A stretch of DNA of 64,000 nucleotides from Paenibacillus sp. NFR01 (GTDB lineage: Bacteria > Bacillota > Bacilli > Paenibacillales > Paenibacillaceae): NCBI RefSeq assembly GCF_900111565.1, contig NZ_FOIK01000002.1, positions 124,001 through 188,000 on the forward strand, given 5' to 3'. A program made the translations under genes and the position numbers. The notes beneath the pieces are model-generated. The model was not told the origin of the DNA. It made no database searches and saw nothing but the letters and a program-made list of their open reading frames with translations. Shown here piece after piece: positions 39,152 to 48,740 of the stretch; the stretch's first letter is position 1; each line of letters opens with the position of its first letter.

Positions 39152-40564
39152 CTATTTGGCGAATTTGCCGCCCAGTTTGGAAGGATCGAAGCCCGCATCC
39201 GGCTCCGCCTTGACGCCGTCATTGGCGATGGCGCTGTCCAGCGCGGCATTGTAGCGCTTGTTGAGGTCAGCGATGATCGCATCCAGGTCGCCGCCGTTCA
39301 GCATGTATTTGAAGAAGGCGTCATCCGATTTCATGCCTTCCGGGGCCACTGTCGGGTAGACCGGCCACACGCCGTCGTATTTATTTGGAAGGAAGCCCTC
39401 GATTCCGTTGACATCCGGCGTTTTGGCGACGGCACTGATCGACGGAACCATCGAGATGCCGAAGCCGTTCTCCTGGTAGGCGGTGAGAATCTGATCGCTG
39501 TACATGTACTCCATGAACTTCCAGGCCGCTTCCTTATGCTTTGTCTTGGAGCTGAGGCCCAGCCATTGCCCGCCGAGGAAGCCGGAGGCGCCTTTTACAT
39601 TGCCGTCAATCGTGGGAGCAGGTGCGGCTGCCCAGTCGATTTTGGCCGGGAACTGATTCTTGTAGACGCCGGGCTCCGAGGAGAAGGACAGATACATGCC
39701 GATCTTTCCTTCGGCGAACTGCGCACGCAGCGGATCGATGTCCAGCGATTCCACGCCCGGCAGCATGCTGCCGTCATCCTTGATCTGCTTGAACGCCTCG
39801 ATGATCGGCTTGAAGCCGCTGAAATCGTAACGCGCGGTCTTGAAATCATAACCGAAGCCGCCGTAGCCGCTCATCTCGGCGATGACGCGGGCCGAACGCC
39901 CCAGCGCGCTGGAAGGGTTTTTGAAGTTCTGGGCGAAGCCGTAGGCGCCGTCCGCCTTCCCAGCTTCCGTCAGCTTTTTGGCGGTATCCACCAGCTCCTG
40001 CAGGGTGGTCGGAGGATTTGCAATTCCCGCCTTGGCGAACAGGTCCTTGTTGTAGACGAGCCGCATCGTCGTACCGTAGTTCGGCAGGCTGTACCGCTTG
40101 CCGTCGAACGTGTTCAGATCGTCCATGGCCGGGAACTTCGTTTTCATCTCGTCGGTCAGGAACTCGTCGATCGGGGCGAGGAACCCTTTCTTGTAGAAGG
40201 TCTGGATCGTGTTCTCTTTGACCCGGATCACATCCGGCGCATCGGAAGTCTGGAAGGAGAGGTCCAGAGCGGTATCGAAGTCGTCCCCCTTGACCACCAG
40301 CTCCACTTCGATGTTGTCGGGATTCGTCGCATTGAATTCCGCTACCTTTTCCTTGATATATTCGGCATCGTGGCGGTCGCCCGTCCAGTAGCTGATCTTG
40401 GTCTTTTCCCCGGAACCGCTGTTTGCCGGAGCGCTCGCGTTGCCCGCTTGATTCCCGCCGTTTGCGCCGTCCGCGTTGTTTCCGCCGTTGTCCCCGTTGC
40501 CGCAGGCCGCCAGCCCGAAAGCCAGCATTGCGCTTAATGATGTAATAAGCACGCGCTTCATCAT
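39152..40564 (-). CDS. Extracellular sugar-binding lipoprotein of an ABC importer
   Basis: A 470-residue solute-binding protein (family 1). The signal ends in the lipobox LAAC at about residue 21, followed by a Gly/Asn/Ala-rich linker and then the binding fold starting KISYWTGDRHDAEYIKEKVAEFNATNPDNIEVELV. GAGGGGG precedes the paired ATG codons. It is the first gene of the importer operon and follows the two-component genes. Oligosaccharides fed to the GH130 and GH106 enzymes are the likely ligand. Confidence 0.94.
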   Translation of the reverse strand: MMKRVLITSLSAMLAFGLAACGNGDNGGNNADGANGGNQAGNASAPANSGSGEKTKISYWTGDRHDAEYIKEKVAEFNATNPDNIEVELVVKGDDFDTALDLSFQTSDAPDVIRVKENTIQTFYKKGFLAPIDEFLTDEMKTKFPAMDDLNTFDGKRYSLPNYGTTMRLVYNKDLFAKAGIANPPTTLQELVDTAKKLTEAGKADGAYGFAQNFKNPSSALGRSARVIAEMSGYGGFGYDFKTARYDFSGFKPIIEAFKQIKDDGSMLPGVESLDIDPLRAQFAEGKIGMYLSFSSEPGVYKNQFPAKIDWAAAPAPTIDGNVKGASGFLGGQWLGLSSKTKHKEAAWKFMEYMYSDQILTAYQENGFGISMVPSISAVAKTPDVNGIEGFLPNKYDGVWPVYPTVAPEGMKSDDAFFKYMLNGGDLDAIIADLNKRYNAALDSAIANDGVKAEPDAGFDPSKLGGKFAK

Positions 40565-40597
40565 TGAATGTATCCCCCTCTTATTTATCGCTAGCGA

Positions 40598-40611
40598 TGA
40601 TTTCGCTTACA
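40598..40611 (-). promoter_or_regulatory. cre-like site in the importer promoter region
   Basis: TGTAAGCGAAATCA on the minus strand has one mismatch to the CcpA-site consensus and lies just downstream of a TATAAT box (40622-40617). A perfect 12-bp palindrome ATCGCTAGCGAT (40587-40598) abuts it. Confidence 0.6.
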
Positions 40612-40705
40612 CTTTGATTATAGGGTAGGCCGCCCGCGCGCATAATGCGGGTAAGCCCACATTAAGGGCAGAAATCCGATGCAGAAATTCGGTGCACAGA
40701 AGAGC

Positions 40706-40746
40706 AAAAAGGATGGTTTCCTGCCCCCGGGCAAGGAATCATCCTT
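40706..40746 (-). terminator. Terminator after the YesN-like regulator
   Basis: GGATGATTCCTTGCCC and GGCAGGAAACCATCC form an imperfect stem on the minus strand, followed by TTTTT. It separates the two-component genes from the importer operon. Confidence 0.8.
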
Positions 40747-40764
40747 TAGCGTTGCGGCTGCCGC

Positions 40765-42381
40765 CTATTCTTTTCCCAGATAATCGGTCTTGAATTCCGA
40801 CGGGGTCATGCCCGTGTATTTCTTGAACACCTCGCTGAAATAACGCCGGTGCTCATACCCGAGGTCCATGGCAATCTCCTGCACCTGCATGCCGCCGATC
40901 AGCATGGCCTTGGCTTTCTCCATCTTCTCCTGCATGACAAACTGCTGAAACGAAACGCCGAGCACCTTCTTGAACATATTCGAAAAATACCCCTGGCTGA
41001 GGTTGATCTGCTTCGCGACCTGCTCCAGCGACAGGCTCGTATCCAGGTTGGAACGGATATATTCCCTCGCCTGATGGATGATCCGCGTGGATTCGCGGGA
41101 GCGTGCATCCTCCACCCAGCCGCAGGCCTCCGCGCACATGTCGTTAAGCAATCTGCGGATCTCCTGCAGCGAAAGCGACCGGCTCTTGAGACCGTTCACC
41201 CTCCGCTCCATCGGCTCCACCTGTTCGTAGGGGAACAGCTCCAGCATGACGCGGCAGATCTTGAAGCCCAGCTCGTAACCGAAGCTTTCGACATAACGGG
41301 GCTCCGGAAGCGGTCCGCCGCGCAGCATGTCTTCGAAAAGCTGCTCCAGTACGGCCAGGCTTTTGGCGCGGTTGCCCGAGCGAAGCGCGAACAGGAATTC
41401 CTGCTCGGCGGAGGCGGAATAGCTGTGGAACGCCCGTGGCTTATGCTCGATATTGCCATAACTGAATACCGCGTTGCCGCCGGTGTAGAAATGATACGCC
41501 AGCGCGCTAAGCGCCTGTCCGAACGACTCCGACAGCTCGTGGATGGCCGCTACCCCGAGTCCCAGACCGATGGAGATCGTGCTCTTGGAGAAGCGGGCGA
41601 CGTTGGCGCAGCAGGCTTCCGTTATCAGCGCCGCCGTATCGGGATCGGTGGCGTTGATGATGCATACATACCGGTTGGTCGCTTCCCGGAAGATCACGCC
41701 CCGGGTCCATGCGGAGATGGTTTCCTCCAGAATGTTGTGCAGGCTGAAGCGGACGAGCTCCACTTCCTGTACGGTCTGGTTGTGGTACATCTCCTGGAAA
41801 TGGTCGATTTCGGCGACAAAGACGAAGAAATGCTCCCGGTCCAGCGGAATCTCCAGGTAGTCCCAGCGGGACTCCGTGCCGGACGCCGCGGCCTGGTGGT
41901 GAATCAGAAAGGTGAGATACTCCTGACGCAGAATCGGCAGGCTCTCCTTGATCTTCCGCTCCATCACGGCAAGCCGCGCGTTCTCCGTGCGTTCCTGCCG
42001 GCACAGCTCCTTCGCCTTCAGCACCGCGCCGACGATTTCGTCGATAGAGAACGGCTTTTTCACAAAATCGAGCGCCCCCAGACGGATCGCCTCCTGGGCA
42101 TACGAGAACTCGGAATAAGCGCTGAGAATGATGATTTTACAGGAAGGCAAAAACTCCAGGATCGCCCGGGTCATCTCCAGCCCGTCCATCCGCGGCATCC
42201 GGATATCGGTCAGCACAATATCAGGCCGGGTTTCGCGGATCATCCGCAGCCCTTCTTCGCCGTCCAGCGCCGTTCCTGCCACCTCGATGCCGTGCTCCCG
42301 CCAGTCGGGCTTCTTCGAGATCATGTCCACCACGCTTTTGATATCATCGATAATGCATATTTTAAATGCCGGAAATTCCAT
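40765..42381 (-). CDS. YesN-type response regulator with AraC output domain
   Basis: A 538-residue regulator. The receiver has D59 in IVLTDIRMPRMDGLEM and K in DFVKKPFS. A central region of about 300 residues follows, and the C-terminus is a double AraC helix-turn-helix (LEQVAKQINLSQGYFSNMFKKVLGVSFQQFV; IAMDLGYEHRRYFSEVFKKYTGMTPSEF). The ATG giving MEFPAFKIC is placed after GGGGAGGAG. The kinase gene overlaps it by about 20 bp. It probably activates the importer operon directly downstream. Confidence 0.94.
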   Translation of the reverse strand: MEFPAFKICIIDDIKSVVDMISKKPDWREHGIEVAGTALDGEEGLRMIRETRPDIVLTDIRMPRMDGLEMTRAILEFLPSCKIIILSAYSEFSYAQEAIRLGALDFVKKPFSIDEIVGAVLKAKELCRQERTENARLAVMERKIKESLPILRQEYLTFLIHHQAAASGTESRWDYLEIPLDREHFFVFVAEIDHFQEMYHNQTVQEVELVRFSLHNILEETISAWTRGVIFREATNRYVCIINATDPDTAALITEACCANVARFSKSTISIGLGLGVAAIHELSESFGQALSALAYHFYTGGNAVFSYGNIEHKPRAFHSYSASAEQEFLFALRSGNRAKSLAVLEQLFEDMLRGGPLPEPRYVESFGYELGFKICRVMLELFPYEQVEPMERRVNGLKSRSLSLQEIRRLLNDMCAEACGWVEDARSRESTRIIHQAREYIRSNLDTSLSLEQVAKQINLSQGYFSNMFKKVLGVSFQQFVMQEKMEKAKAMLIGGMQVQEIAMDLGYEHRRYFSEVFKKYTGMTPSEFKTDYLGKE

Positions 42382-44182
42382 GGCCCACATCTCCTCCCCC
42401 CATCGGTATCCATAAGTCCGTCCGTGCACCCTGCCCCGGTTCGCCGGAGATTTCCATTCTGGCCCCGCTGCCGTAATACAGCTGCAGGCGGTGCCGGATA
42501 TTGAACAGGGCATACCCTTTCTTGGACGGGGCTTCCCTTCGCATGGCCTGCTCCAGGCGTTCCCGGTCAATCCCCTTGCCGTTGTCCCGGAGGGCGATAT
42601 GCAGCATGTCCTGTTCCCTGGATACGGCCACGCGGATGGTTCCGCCCGAAGTCCGATCGCTGAAGCCGTGCTGGATGCTGTTCTCCACAATGGGCTGGAG
42701 CACGATCTTTGGAACAGGGCAGGACAGCAGCTCCCCGTCGTCTTCAACTGTCAAGGTGTATTCGAACAGATCCTCGTAGCATTTTTGCTGGATGGCGCAG
42801 TACTGCTGCAGATGGGACAGCTCATCCTCCAGCGGAATCAGGTCCTTCCCGCCGCTGAGGCCCAGCTGGAACATTTGCGACAATGCCAGAATCATCTCGT
42901 TCACATCGTCGTTTTCGCCCATGACGGATTTGCAGTAAATCGTGTTAAGCGTATTGTAAAGGAAATGGGGCTCCATCTGCGCCGTAAGCGCGCGGATCTC
43001 GGCATGCCGCTTGTCCTCTTCCTTCGTCTTCACGTCCGCGATCAGAGCTTTGATCTCCGCCATCATCCGGTTGAACTGGAAGCCCACCTGGGCAATTTCA
43101 TCTTTGTACCGGCTCTCGTAGGTGACGCCAAGCTGATTCTCCTCGACCCTCCGCATGAGCCGCCCGAGCTTGAACAATGGCCGCAGCAGCGCGGATGTCA
43201 GCTGGTTGGAGAAGAACCAGGCCGTCAGCAGGACGGCCCCGATGACGTACAGCGTGGTGCGCTGCACCTGTTTCAGCTTACTCAGCAACTGGTCTTTGGA
43301 CTGCATGCCGGAGACGATCCAGTCCCGGGCAACCTCGGATTTCTCATAATTCACCAGATACTTTTTGCCATCATAAGCGTAGGCGCGGTCCGGCGGGTCA
43401 GCCTGCCCATCCGTCAACAGCAACGGCTTCCACGGGAACTTGTCCCGGAAAGGCCAGTTGCTCTCGACCACCGCATCCCCTTCGCCGTTCAGCAGAAAGT
43501 AATTCCGCCCGGCCTGCCGTCCGCCCTGGTTCAGCAGGCTGACAATCCGGCTCTCCCGGATGTTCACGACAATGAATACGTTGCTGATCGGGGTATACGG
43601 ATATTCGTAAATCCCCCGGACGACGAACGACACCACCCGCTGATTGCCGGTAAACAGGCGGTCGTAGTGTCCTTTGGCCCAATACCCGCCGGGACTTTCC
43701 TTGCTCAAATCATATAATTCGGACCCGTAAAAGGAATTGTCCTGCGCCCGCACCTGGGTCGTCGAATAAAAATCCCCGATCGGCGTAACGATCAGCACAT
43801 TTTCGATCAGCGGTTCGTTGAAGGTCGCCTGAGAGAGCACGTACTGCAGCTCCGATAAATGCACGTAATAATTGGTGACGTCATGGCTGAATACGTCGAT
43901 CATCATTTTGCGGTACGCGTCGCTCAGCATCAGCGATTGTACCGATAACCCCACATGGGTAAGGCGCGAATCGAGCAGCTGCGCGGTTTTGCTCACCGTC
44001 TCCTGACTCGCTTTATAGGCATTGTCCTGAATTTCATTCGCGGAGCTCCAATACGTGAAAGTGCCCAAGGCGCTGATCGAAAGCGTTATCAAAACGATGA
44101 AAGAAAATAAAATCCGCTGTTTGATCGATATCCGGTAGTACCGGTCCGTTAGTCCCCGCCAGATTCTCCGCAGGATTGTCAT
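42362..44182 (-). CDS. YesM-type sensor histidine kinase
   Basis: A 606-residue membrane kinase. Helix 1 (ILFSFIVLITLSISALGTFTYW) is followed by a double-Cache-type extracellular sensor of about 250 residues, helix 2 (TLYVIGAVLLTAWFFSNQ), HAMP, the His_kinase motif MEPHFLYNTLNTIYC and an ATPase domain (ENSIQHGF, LRDNGKGI). I chose the ATG at 44182 after GGGGGAA; the open frame extends 36 codons further but without a ribosome site. It senses an extracellular carbohydrate or its complex with the binding protein, by analogy with this family. Confidence 0.93.
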   Translation of the reverse strand: MTILRRIWRGLTDRYYRISIKQRILFSFIVLITLSISALGTFTYWSSANEIQDNAYKASQETVSKTAQLLDSRLTHVGLSVQSLMLSDAYRKMMIDVFSHDVTNYYVHLSELQYVLSQATFNEPLIENVLIVTPIGDFYSTTQVRAQDNSFYGSELYDLSKESPGGYWAKGHYDRLFTGNQRVVSFVVRGIYEYPYTPISNVFIVVNIRESRIVSLLNQGGRQAGRNYFLLNGEGDAVVESNWPFRDKFPWKPLLLTDGQADPPDRAYAYDGKKYLVNYEKSEVARDWIVSGMQSKDQLLSKLKQVQRTTLYVIGAVLLTAWFFSNQLTSALLRPLFKLGRLMRRVEENQLGVTYESRYKDEIAQVGFQFNRMMAEIKALIADVKTKEEDKRHAEIRALTAQMEPHFLYNTLNTIYCKSVMGENDDVNEMILALSQMFQLGLSGGKDLIPLEDELSHLQQYCAIQQKCYEDLFEYTLTVEDDGELLSCPVPKIVLQPIVENSIQHGFSDRTSGGTIRVAVSREQDMLHIALRDNGKGIDRERLEQAMRREAPSKKGYALFNIRHRLQLYYGSGARMEISGEPGQGARTDLWIPMGGGDVGHGISGI

Positions 44183-44497
44183 AAGCCGTTCCCCCTGCCC
44201 TATTGCCGAATGTCCGCTGCATCTCTTTCCGCATTGCCTGTTAACCGGGAATTTGCCCGCTACGGTCAGACTAACGGATGCGTCCTTCAATTACAATAAA
44301 ATCACCGGAAAGAAAGAGCAAGCCTCCCCGGATGAAAATTTTTTATACCATCATTTCCCATAGTGGATTCTGCTGAAACTTTTTAGCCCGTCCTTCCGTT
44401 ATAAGAGTACCTGAGCCGTTTGAGACTTATCATAGCGGGTAATTAGGGGTATAAGCATTGTTACGTGTTAGATGAAAGTTAAGGGGGCTGCACCTGC

Positions 44498-45025
44498 ATG
44501 TTGAAGAAAAAAACCGCCGTTTATCTCCTGTCCGCCCTGATCCTGCTTCTGCTCACCGTTGCCACTTCCGCCAGCACCTCCACCGGACGGGTGGATGCGT
44601 CGGCCGGAAACACCGAAGTGAAAACTGTATATATTCATTCGCTGCATTCTGCCGGCGGCCATCTCACGCTGCAGGCCGATCCGATCCAGTGGTATGAAGG
44701 CCCTGCAGCAGATCAGGCATTCGCTAAAGCCGACCCGGAAGGGTATGCCGAGCTGGGCGGAGCGCCGGACGGATACTATATCATTAATGACGATGAAACG
44801 CTCGCAACCTATCCGGTGGCGGACAATGCTAAAGTGATCATGCAAATCCATGACCGGAGCGGAAAGATTGAAGATCTCGACATCCATTGGAATGAGGAAA
44901 TTACGCTGAAGGATTTTGTAAAAGAATTCGCCGAAACCGGCGTGATTGATCTCAGCCAGTCGCCCTACCACCTGACCATCCAGGACGGCAAAGTGGTCAC
45001 CATCGTACAGCAGTATACGCCATAA
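44498..45025 (+). CDS. Secreted protein of unknown function (175 aa)
   Basis: I do not recognise the family. A signal peptide of about 26 residues (KKKTAVYLLSALILLLLTVATSA) has no lipobox cysteine, so the protein is released or membrane-tethered. The mature part is acidic and mixed alpha/beta, with repeated short strands (TVYIHSLHS, HLTLQADPIQWYEG, VIMQIHDRSGKIEDLDIHW). AAGGGGG lies about 10 bp before the ATG. A terminator follows, so it is a single-gene unit. The gap before it (44183-44497) shows no other gene. Confidence 0.7.
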   Translation: MLKKKTAVYLLSALILLLLTVATSASTSTGRVDASAGNTEVKTVYIHSLHSAGGHLTLQADPIQWYEGPAADQAFAKADPEGYAELGGAPDGYYIINDDETLATYPVADNAKVIMQIHDRSGKIEDLDIHWNEEITLKDFVKEFAETGVIDLSQSPYHLTIQDGKVVTIVQQYTP

Positions 45026-45037
45026 TATCAGAAACGA

Positions 45038-45070
45038 AGAGCAGGCCGCCGCGCGGCTGCTCTTTTTTTT
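45038..45070 (+). terminator. Terminator after the secreted protein gene
   Basis: AGAGCAGGCCG pairs with CGGCTGCTCT with one bulge, followed by eight T. Confidence 0.85.
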
Positions 45071-45157
45071 ATTTTTCCATTTGGAACATTTGTACATTTA
45101 TGAGAAAATACTCGTAGAATTGAGACGAAGCCGAAATCGAAGATAAGGGGGGGCGCC

Positions 45158-45586
45158 ATGTCGGTCTCTTCAACCAAAGCAGCCAAAATCATTTTTCACA
45201 TAGTCTTTGTCGCCGTTGCAGGCCTGAGCTGGTTCTTGAATATAGGCTGGATCCGGGCCATCTTTCTGATCCCGATGCTGATTCATGCCATTCTGTTCTA
45301 CTGCTCCGTCTACGCCTACCACCGCAGCGGAATCGAATCGCGGGAGATGCGGATCGCCGCTTATTTCGCTTACGGCTCCTTCCTGCTGTTTAACGTTCTG
45401 CTGCCCGACGGCGGGGATACCTCGGATTCCATCCGCTTTTTCTTCGGACTGATCCATAACGGGGGAGCCATGAATGCGGCGCAGGCGATTTCGATGCTTG
45501 CTTTGGCGCTGAATCTGTTCCTCATCATTTACCTGCTCGTTCAAACACGAAAAGCGAAACGGGCTGCCCGCAAACAGGGTCGTTGA
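45158..45586 (+). CDS. Four-helix membrane protein of unknown function (142 aa)
   Basis: Four hydrophobic helices can be read (about 10-30, 33-52, 67-82, 107-130), ending in a basic tail (TRKAKRAARKQGR) that would lie in the cytoplasm. No family motif is recognised. AAGGGGGGG precedes the ATG and the gene stands alone before a repeat-rich gap. Confidence 0.7.
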   Translation: MSVSSTKAAKIIFHIVFVAVAGLSWFLNIGWIRAIFLIPMLIHAILFYCSVYAYHRSGIESREMRIAAYFAYGSFLLFNVLLPDGGDTSDSIRFFFGLIHNGGAMNAAQAISMLALALNLFLIIYLLVQTRKAKRAARKQGR

Positions 45587-45604
45587 CCCGCTAACCGGTC
45601 TACG

Positions 45605-45690
45605 GGCACTGGCCGGTCGCCAACCGCTCGGCAGGCACTGGCGCGGTCACCAACCACTCGAACTCGGTAGTAACGGTCGCTAACCGCACA
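45605..45690. repeat. Degenerate tandem repeat, about 29-bp unit
   Basis: GGCACTGGC-CGGTCGCCAACCGCTCG (two pieces, 45605-45630) is repeated as GGCACTGGCGCGGTCACCAA plus CCACTCG (45634-45660), and a third partial copy GGTCGCTAACCG follows at about 45675-45686. Confidence 0.65.
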
Positions 45691-45750
45691 ATATGCCACT
45701 AGAGGTGAGCATTGCAGGCGCTTCCTCACTTTCAACCTTTGCCAAATCAT

Positions 45751-45937
45751 TTAGTGGGAAAACATCCCACTAATCTCTCTAGAATCGCGGGTTTTGCACA
45801 TTTAGTGGGATTTAGTCCCTCTAAATTAGGTCTTTTCGAGTAAACAGGGCCATTTCTCAGAAATTAGTGGGATGATTTCCCACTAATCTAAACTTCCGCT
45901 GTTGCAGCGTAAATTAGTGGGGCATATTCCCACTAAT
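45751..45937. repeat. Array of four palindromic TTAGTGGG...CCCACTAA units
   Basis: Units at 45751-45773, 45801-45825, 45863-45887 and 45913-45937. Each is a short hairpin with arms TTAGTGGG and CCCACTAA (one arm degenerate in unit 2) and a 7-9 base loop of variable sequence. Starts are spaced 50, 62 and 50 bp. The arms are conserved while loops and spacers differ, and no unit has a T-run. Confidence 0.85.
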
Positions 45938-45980
45938 TAATTTCAGGACGGCGCATGACCGCCCAACGCCAAAAGTACTT

Positions 45981-46051
45981 GGCGTGCTCCTTGGCTTGGC
46001 GTGCTTCACGCCAAAAAGTTGGCATGTGCTCAACTCGGCGTGCTTCACGCC
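45981..46051. repeat. Repeated GGCGTGCTTCACGCC hairpin
   Basis: GGCGTGCTTCACGCC occurs at 45998-46012 and 46037-46051 (39 bp apart), with a degenerate partial copy at 45981. Each copy is itself a hairpin (GGCGTG/CACGCC). Confidence 0.75.
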
Positions 46052-46155
46052 GGAAAATTGGTATGCCCAGTCTGCCGCACTCAGCTCAGCGTATTCAGTC
46101 CGCATGCTCCACCCGGCCACTTAGCTCAGCTTAGTCAGCCCGGCAGCGCGCTCAC

Positions 46156-46205
46156 GCAAAAAGGCGTACCTTATCCCGCCACGACGGCGGGATAAGGTAC
46201 GCCTT
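46156..46205 (-). terminator. Strong terminator of the arabinose operon
   Basis: Perfect 20-bp arms (46161-46180 and 46186-46205) with a 5-base loop, followed by TTTTT on the minus strand. Confidence 0.9.
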
Positions 46206-46219
46206 ACACTTTATCCGTT

Positions 46220-47191
46220 TTATTCCGGTGTTCTGACGGTGTCTTTCACCGGAATACCGAAGTTCGGCGTGCCGTCTTCGTTCCAGTGCAGCACCTGCGC
46301 GCGGGTATGGCGGTTCGGATCGTACAGCGGGTCGCCGGTAATTTCCTTATAATTGCGGGCGTGGTAGATGAGCACGTCTTCCCCGTCCTCATTCACCGTA
46401 AAGCTGTTATGGCCCGGGCCGTATTGCCCGTTCTCTTCGTTGGTCTGGAAGACCGGCTCCGGCGTTTTGCTCCAGGAGGCCGCATCCAGCAGGTCGCTGT
46501 CCGCATCGGCGGTCAGGAGACCCATGCAATAATTGTGGTCGGTCGCGCTGGCCGAATAGCTGATGAAGATGCGGCCTTCCCGGATCAGCACGGCAGCGCC
46601 CTCGTTGACGCTGAAGCCGATTTTTTCCCAGCCGTATTCCGGCGTGGCGATCATCGTCTGCTTCCCTTGCAGCGTCCAAGGGTTGCTCATTTCGGAGATG
46701 TACAGGTTGGAATTGCCCGGAATATTCGGGTCCTTCTGCGCCCATACATAGTAGAGCACGCCTTTATGCCGGAAGGTTGTGGCATCCAGCGCGAACGATT
46801 CCCACGCCGTTTTCACCTGGCCCTTCTCCTCCCACGCGTCGGTCAGCGGATCGGCGGAGGCATTTTCAAGCGCGAACATCCGGTGATCGAACAAGCCGTC
46901 GTTGGTTTCGGTAGTGCGGGCGGCGGCGAAATAAATATACCATTTACCGTCGATATGGTGGATTTCCGGCGCCCAGATATTCGCGCTAAGCGGTCCGGAC
47001 TCGTATTTTCGCCAGGCCACGAACGGCTCGGCCGTCTTGAGGCCTTCGATCGAAGCCGCCCGGCGGATTTCGATCCGGTCGTACTCCGGCACGGAAGCAG
47101 TGAAATAATAGTAGCCATCGCTATGCTTATAAACCCAGGGATCGGCGCGCTGCTCCACGAGAGGGTTGTTATATTCTTTGCCAGTGCTCAT
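46220..47191 (-). CDS. GH43 glycosidase (putative alpha-L-arabinofuranosidase)
   Basis: A 323-residue five-bladed propeller enzyme without signal peptide. The catalytic base is D17 in RADPWVYKHSDGYYYFTAS, the pKa modulator lies in FALDATTFRHKG, and the acid is the Glu in FSVNEGAAVL. WAPEIHHIDGKWYIYFAA is a typical GH43 segment. It is the last gene of the operon, 40 bp after the GH51 gene, so it probably trims imported arabino-oligosaccharides; beta-xylosidase activity cannot be excluded. Confidence 0.92.
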   Translation of the reverse strand: MSTGKEYNNPLVEQRADPWVYKHSDGYYYFTASVPEYDRIEIRRAASIEGLKTAEPFVAWRKYESGPLSANIWAPEIHHIDGKWYIYFAAARTTETNDGLFDHRMFALENASADPLTDAWEEKGQVKTAWESFALDATTFRHKGVLYYVWAQKDPNIPGNSNLYISEMSNPWTLQGKQTMIATPEYGWEKIGFSVNEGAAVLIREGRIFISYSASATDHNYCMGLLTADADSDLLDAASWSKTPEPVFQTNEENGQYGPGHNSFTVNEDGEDVLIYHARNYKEITGDPLYDPNRHTRAQVLHWNEDGTPNFGIPVKDTVRTPE

Positions 47192-47231
47192 ATGGTTTCT
47201 CCTTTGAATTCATTCTCCGTAAGTGGGCAGG

Positions 47232-48710
47232 TTATTCGAGCGTGAAGACGGCCACGGATGCCGGCGGCAGCGTGCAGCTCAGCTTGCCGCCTTCAAGCAC
47301 CGCACCGCTAAAGGCTACAGGGGCAAGGGTGTCGGGACTTTGGAAGCTGTTATGCGCACCGAGTTCCGTATGCGTCAGGATCGTGCCGGCCACCTGGGTG
47401 AAGACCGCACCGCGCAGTTCAAGCGCTAGTTCGGCCGCGGCTTCATGGCTCAAGTTGCAGACGGACACATAGACTTTGCCTTCCGCGTCGCGGGATGCGG
47501 ACAAGCTCAATTGCGGAATCGACTTGCCTTCGAAAGCATACTCCGGACTTTCATAAGACACATCCAGCCGCTCATTGCCCTGATGCACCTTGTACATCTC
47601 GAATACGTGATAGGTTGGCGTAAGTACAAGCTTGTCGCCTTCCGTCAGGATAAGCGCCTGCAGCACGTTGACCATTTGCGCCAGATTCGCCATTTGCACC
47701 CGGTCGCTGTGGTTGTGGAAAATGTTCAGGTGAATGCCTGCCACCAGCGCATCGCGCAGCGTGTTCTGCTGGTACAGGAATCCCGGATTGGTGCCAGGCT
47801 CGCTCAGGAACCAGGTTCCCCATTCATCTATGATCAATCCAACCCGTTTCTGTGGATCATATTTATCCATGATCGCCGAGTGACGGGCTACGAGTTCATC
47901 CATATGAAGTGATTTTTGCATCGTTTCAAACCATTCGGCCGTGTCAAAGCCCAGCGCAGGACGTTTCTGCTCCCAGCTGCCCGGAATGGTGTAGTTGTGC
48001 AGGCTCAGCCCGTCCATCAGATGGCCGGCTTCGCGCATCAGCACTTCCGTCCAGTTGTAATCGTCGATATTGGCGCCGCCGGCGATTTTGTACAGCTTGT
48101 TCGCGCCGTAGTTGCGGGCATACGTCTGGTACCGGCGGTACAGGTCCGCGTAGTATTCAGGACGCATATTGCCGCCGCAGCCCCAGTTCTCGTTGCCGAC
48201 GCCGAAATAAGTCAGCTTCCAGGGGAGCTCGCGGCCGTTCTCCGCACGCCAATTGGCCATCGGCGACTCGCCGTCAAAGGTCATGTACTCGACCCACTCT
48301 GACATCTCCTGCACCGTGCCGCTGCCGACATTGCCGCAGATATACGGCTCGCATTCCAGCAGCTCGCACAACCGGAAAAATTCATGCGTTCCGAAATGGT
48401 TATTCTCCACCACACCGCCCCAGTGGGTGTTGATCATCCGCTTGCGGCCTTCCTTCGGCCCGATGCCGTCCTTCCAGTGATACTCGTCGGCGAAACAGCC
48501 GCCCGGCCAGCGCAGCACCGGAATGTTCAGCTTTTTCAGCGCCTCGACGACATCGTTGCGGATTCCGTCCGTGTTCGGTACCTTCGAATCTTCGCCTACC
48601 CAGAGTCCTTCATAAATGCACCGGCCGAGATGCTCGGCAAAATGCCCGTAAATATTGGGATTGATCCGGCCCTTGGCCAAATCCGTGTTGAGTACCAGTT
48701 GTACAGTCAT
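47232..48710 (-). CDS. abfA: GH51 alpha-L-arabinofuranosidase
   Basis: Cytoplasmic enzyme of 492 residues that releases arabinofuranose from arabinan or arabinoxylan oligomers. [22 protein letters not shown] and [20 protein letters not shown] are hallmark segments. The acid/base is E174 in [11 protein letters not shown] and the nucleophile E296 in IIDEWGTW, the normal spacing for the family. A C-terminal beta-sandwich completes it. It sits directly after the two permease genes. Confidence 0.96.
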   Translation of the reverse strand: MTVQLVLNTDLAKGRINPNIYGHFAEHLGRCIYEGLWVGEDSKVPNTDGIRNDVVEALKKLNIPVLRWPGGCFADEYHWKDGIGPKEGRKRMINTHWGGVVENNHFGTHEFFRLCELLECEPYICGNVGSGTVQEMSEWVEYMTFDGESPMANWRAENGRELPWKLTYFGVGNENWGCGGNMRPEYYADLYRRYQTYARNYGANKLYKIAGGANIDDYNWTEVLMREAGHLMDGLSLHNYTIPGSWEQKRPALGFDTAEWFETMQKSLHMDELVARHSAIMDKYDPQKRVGLIIDEWGTWFLSEPGTNPGFLYQQNTLRDALVAGIHLNIFHNHSDRVQMANLAQMVNVLQALILTEGDKLVLTPTYHVFEMYKVHQGNERLDVSYESPEYAFEGKSIPQLSLSASRDAEGKVYVSVCNLSHEAAAELALELRGAVFTQVAGTILTHTELGAHNSFQSPDTLAPVAFSGAVLEGGKLSCTLPPASVAVFTLE

Positions 48711-48740
48711 GTTTCTCTCTCCTTAGTCGAAGCTTATATA

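Noticed and set aside
40849..42504. A 551-codon open frame antisense to the YesN-like regulator
   Set aside because: Composition is a mirror of the regulator; no start signal.
45751..45937. Possible CRISPR array
   Set aside because: The units are short palindromes with variable loops and spacers of unequal length, there are only four, and no cas genes are present.
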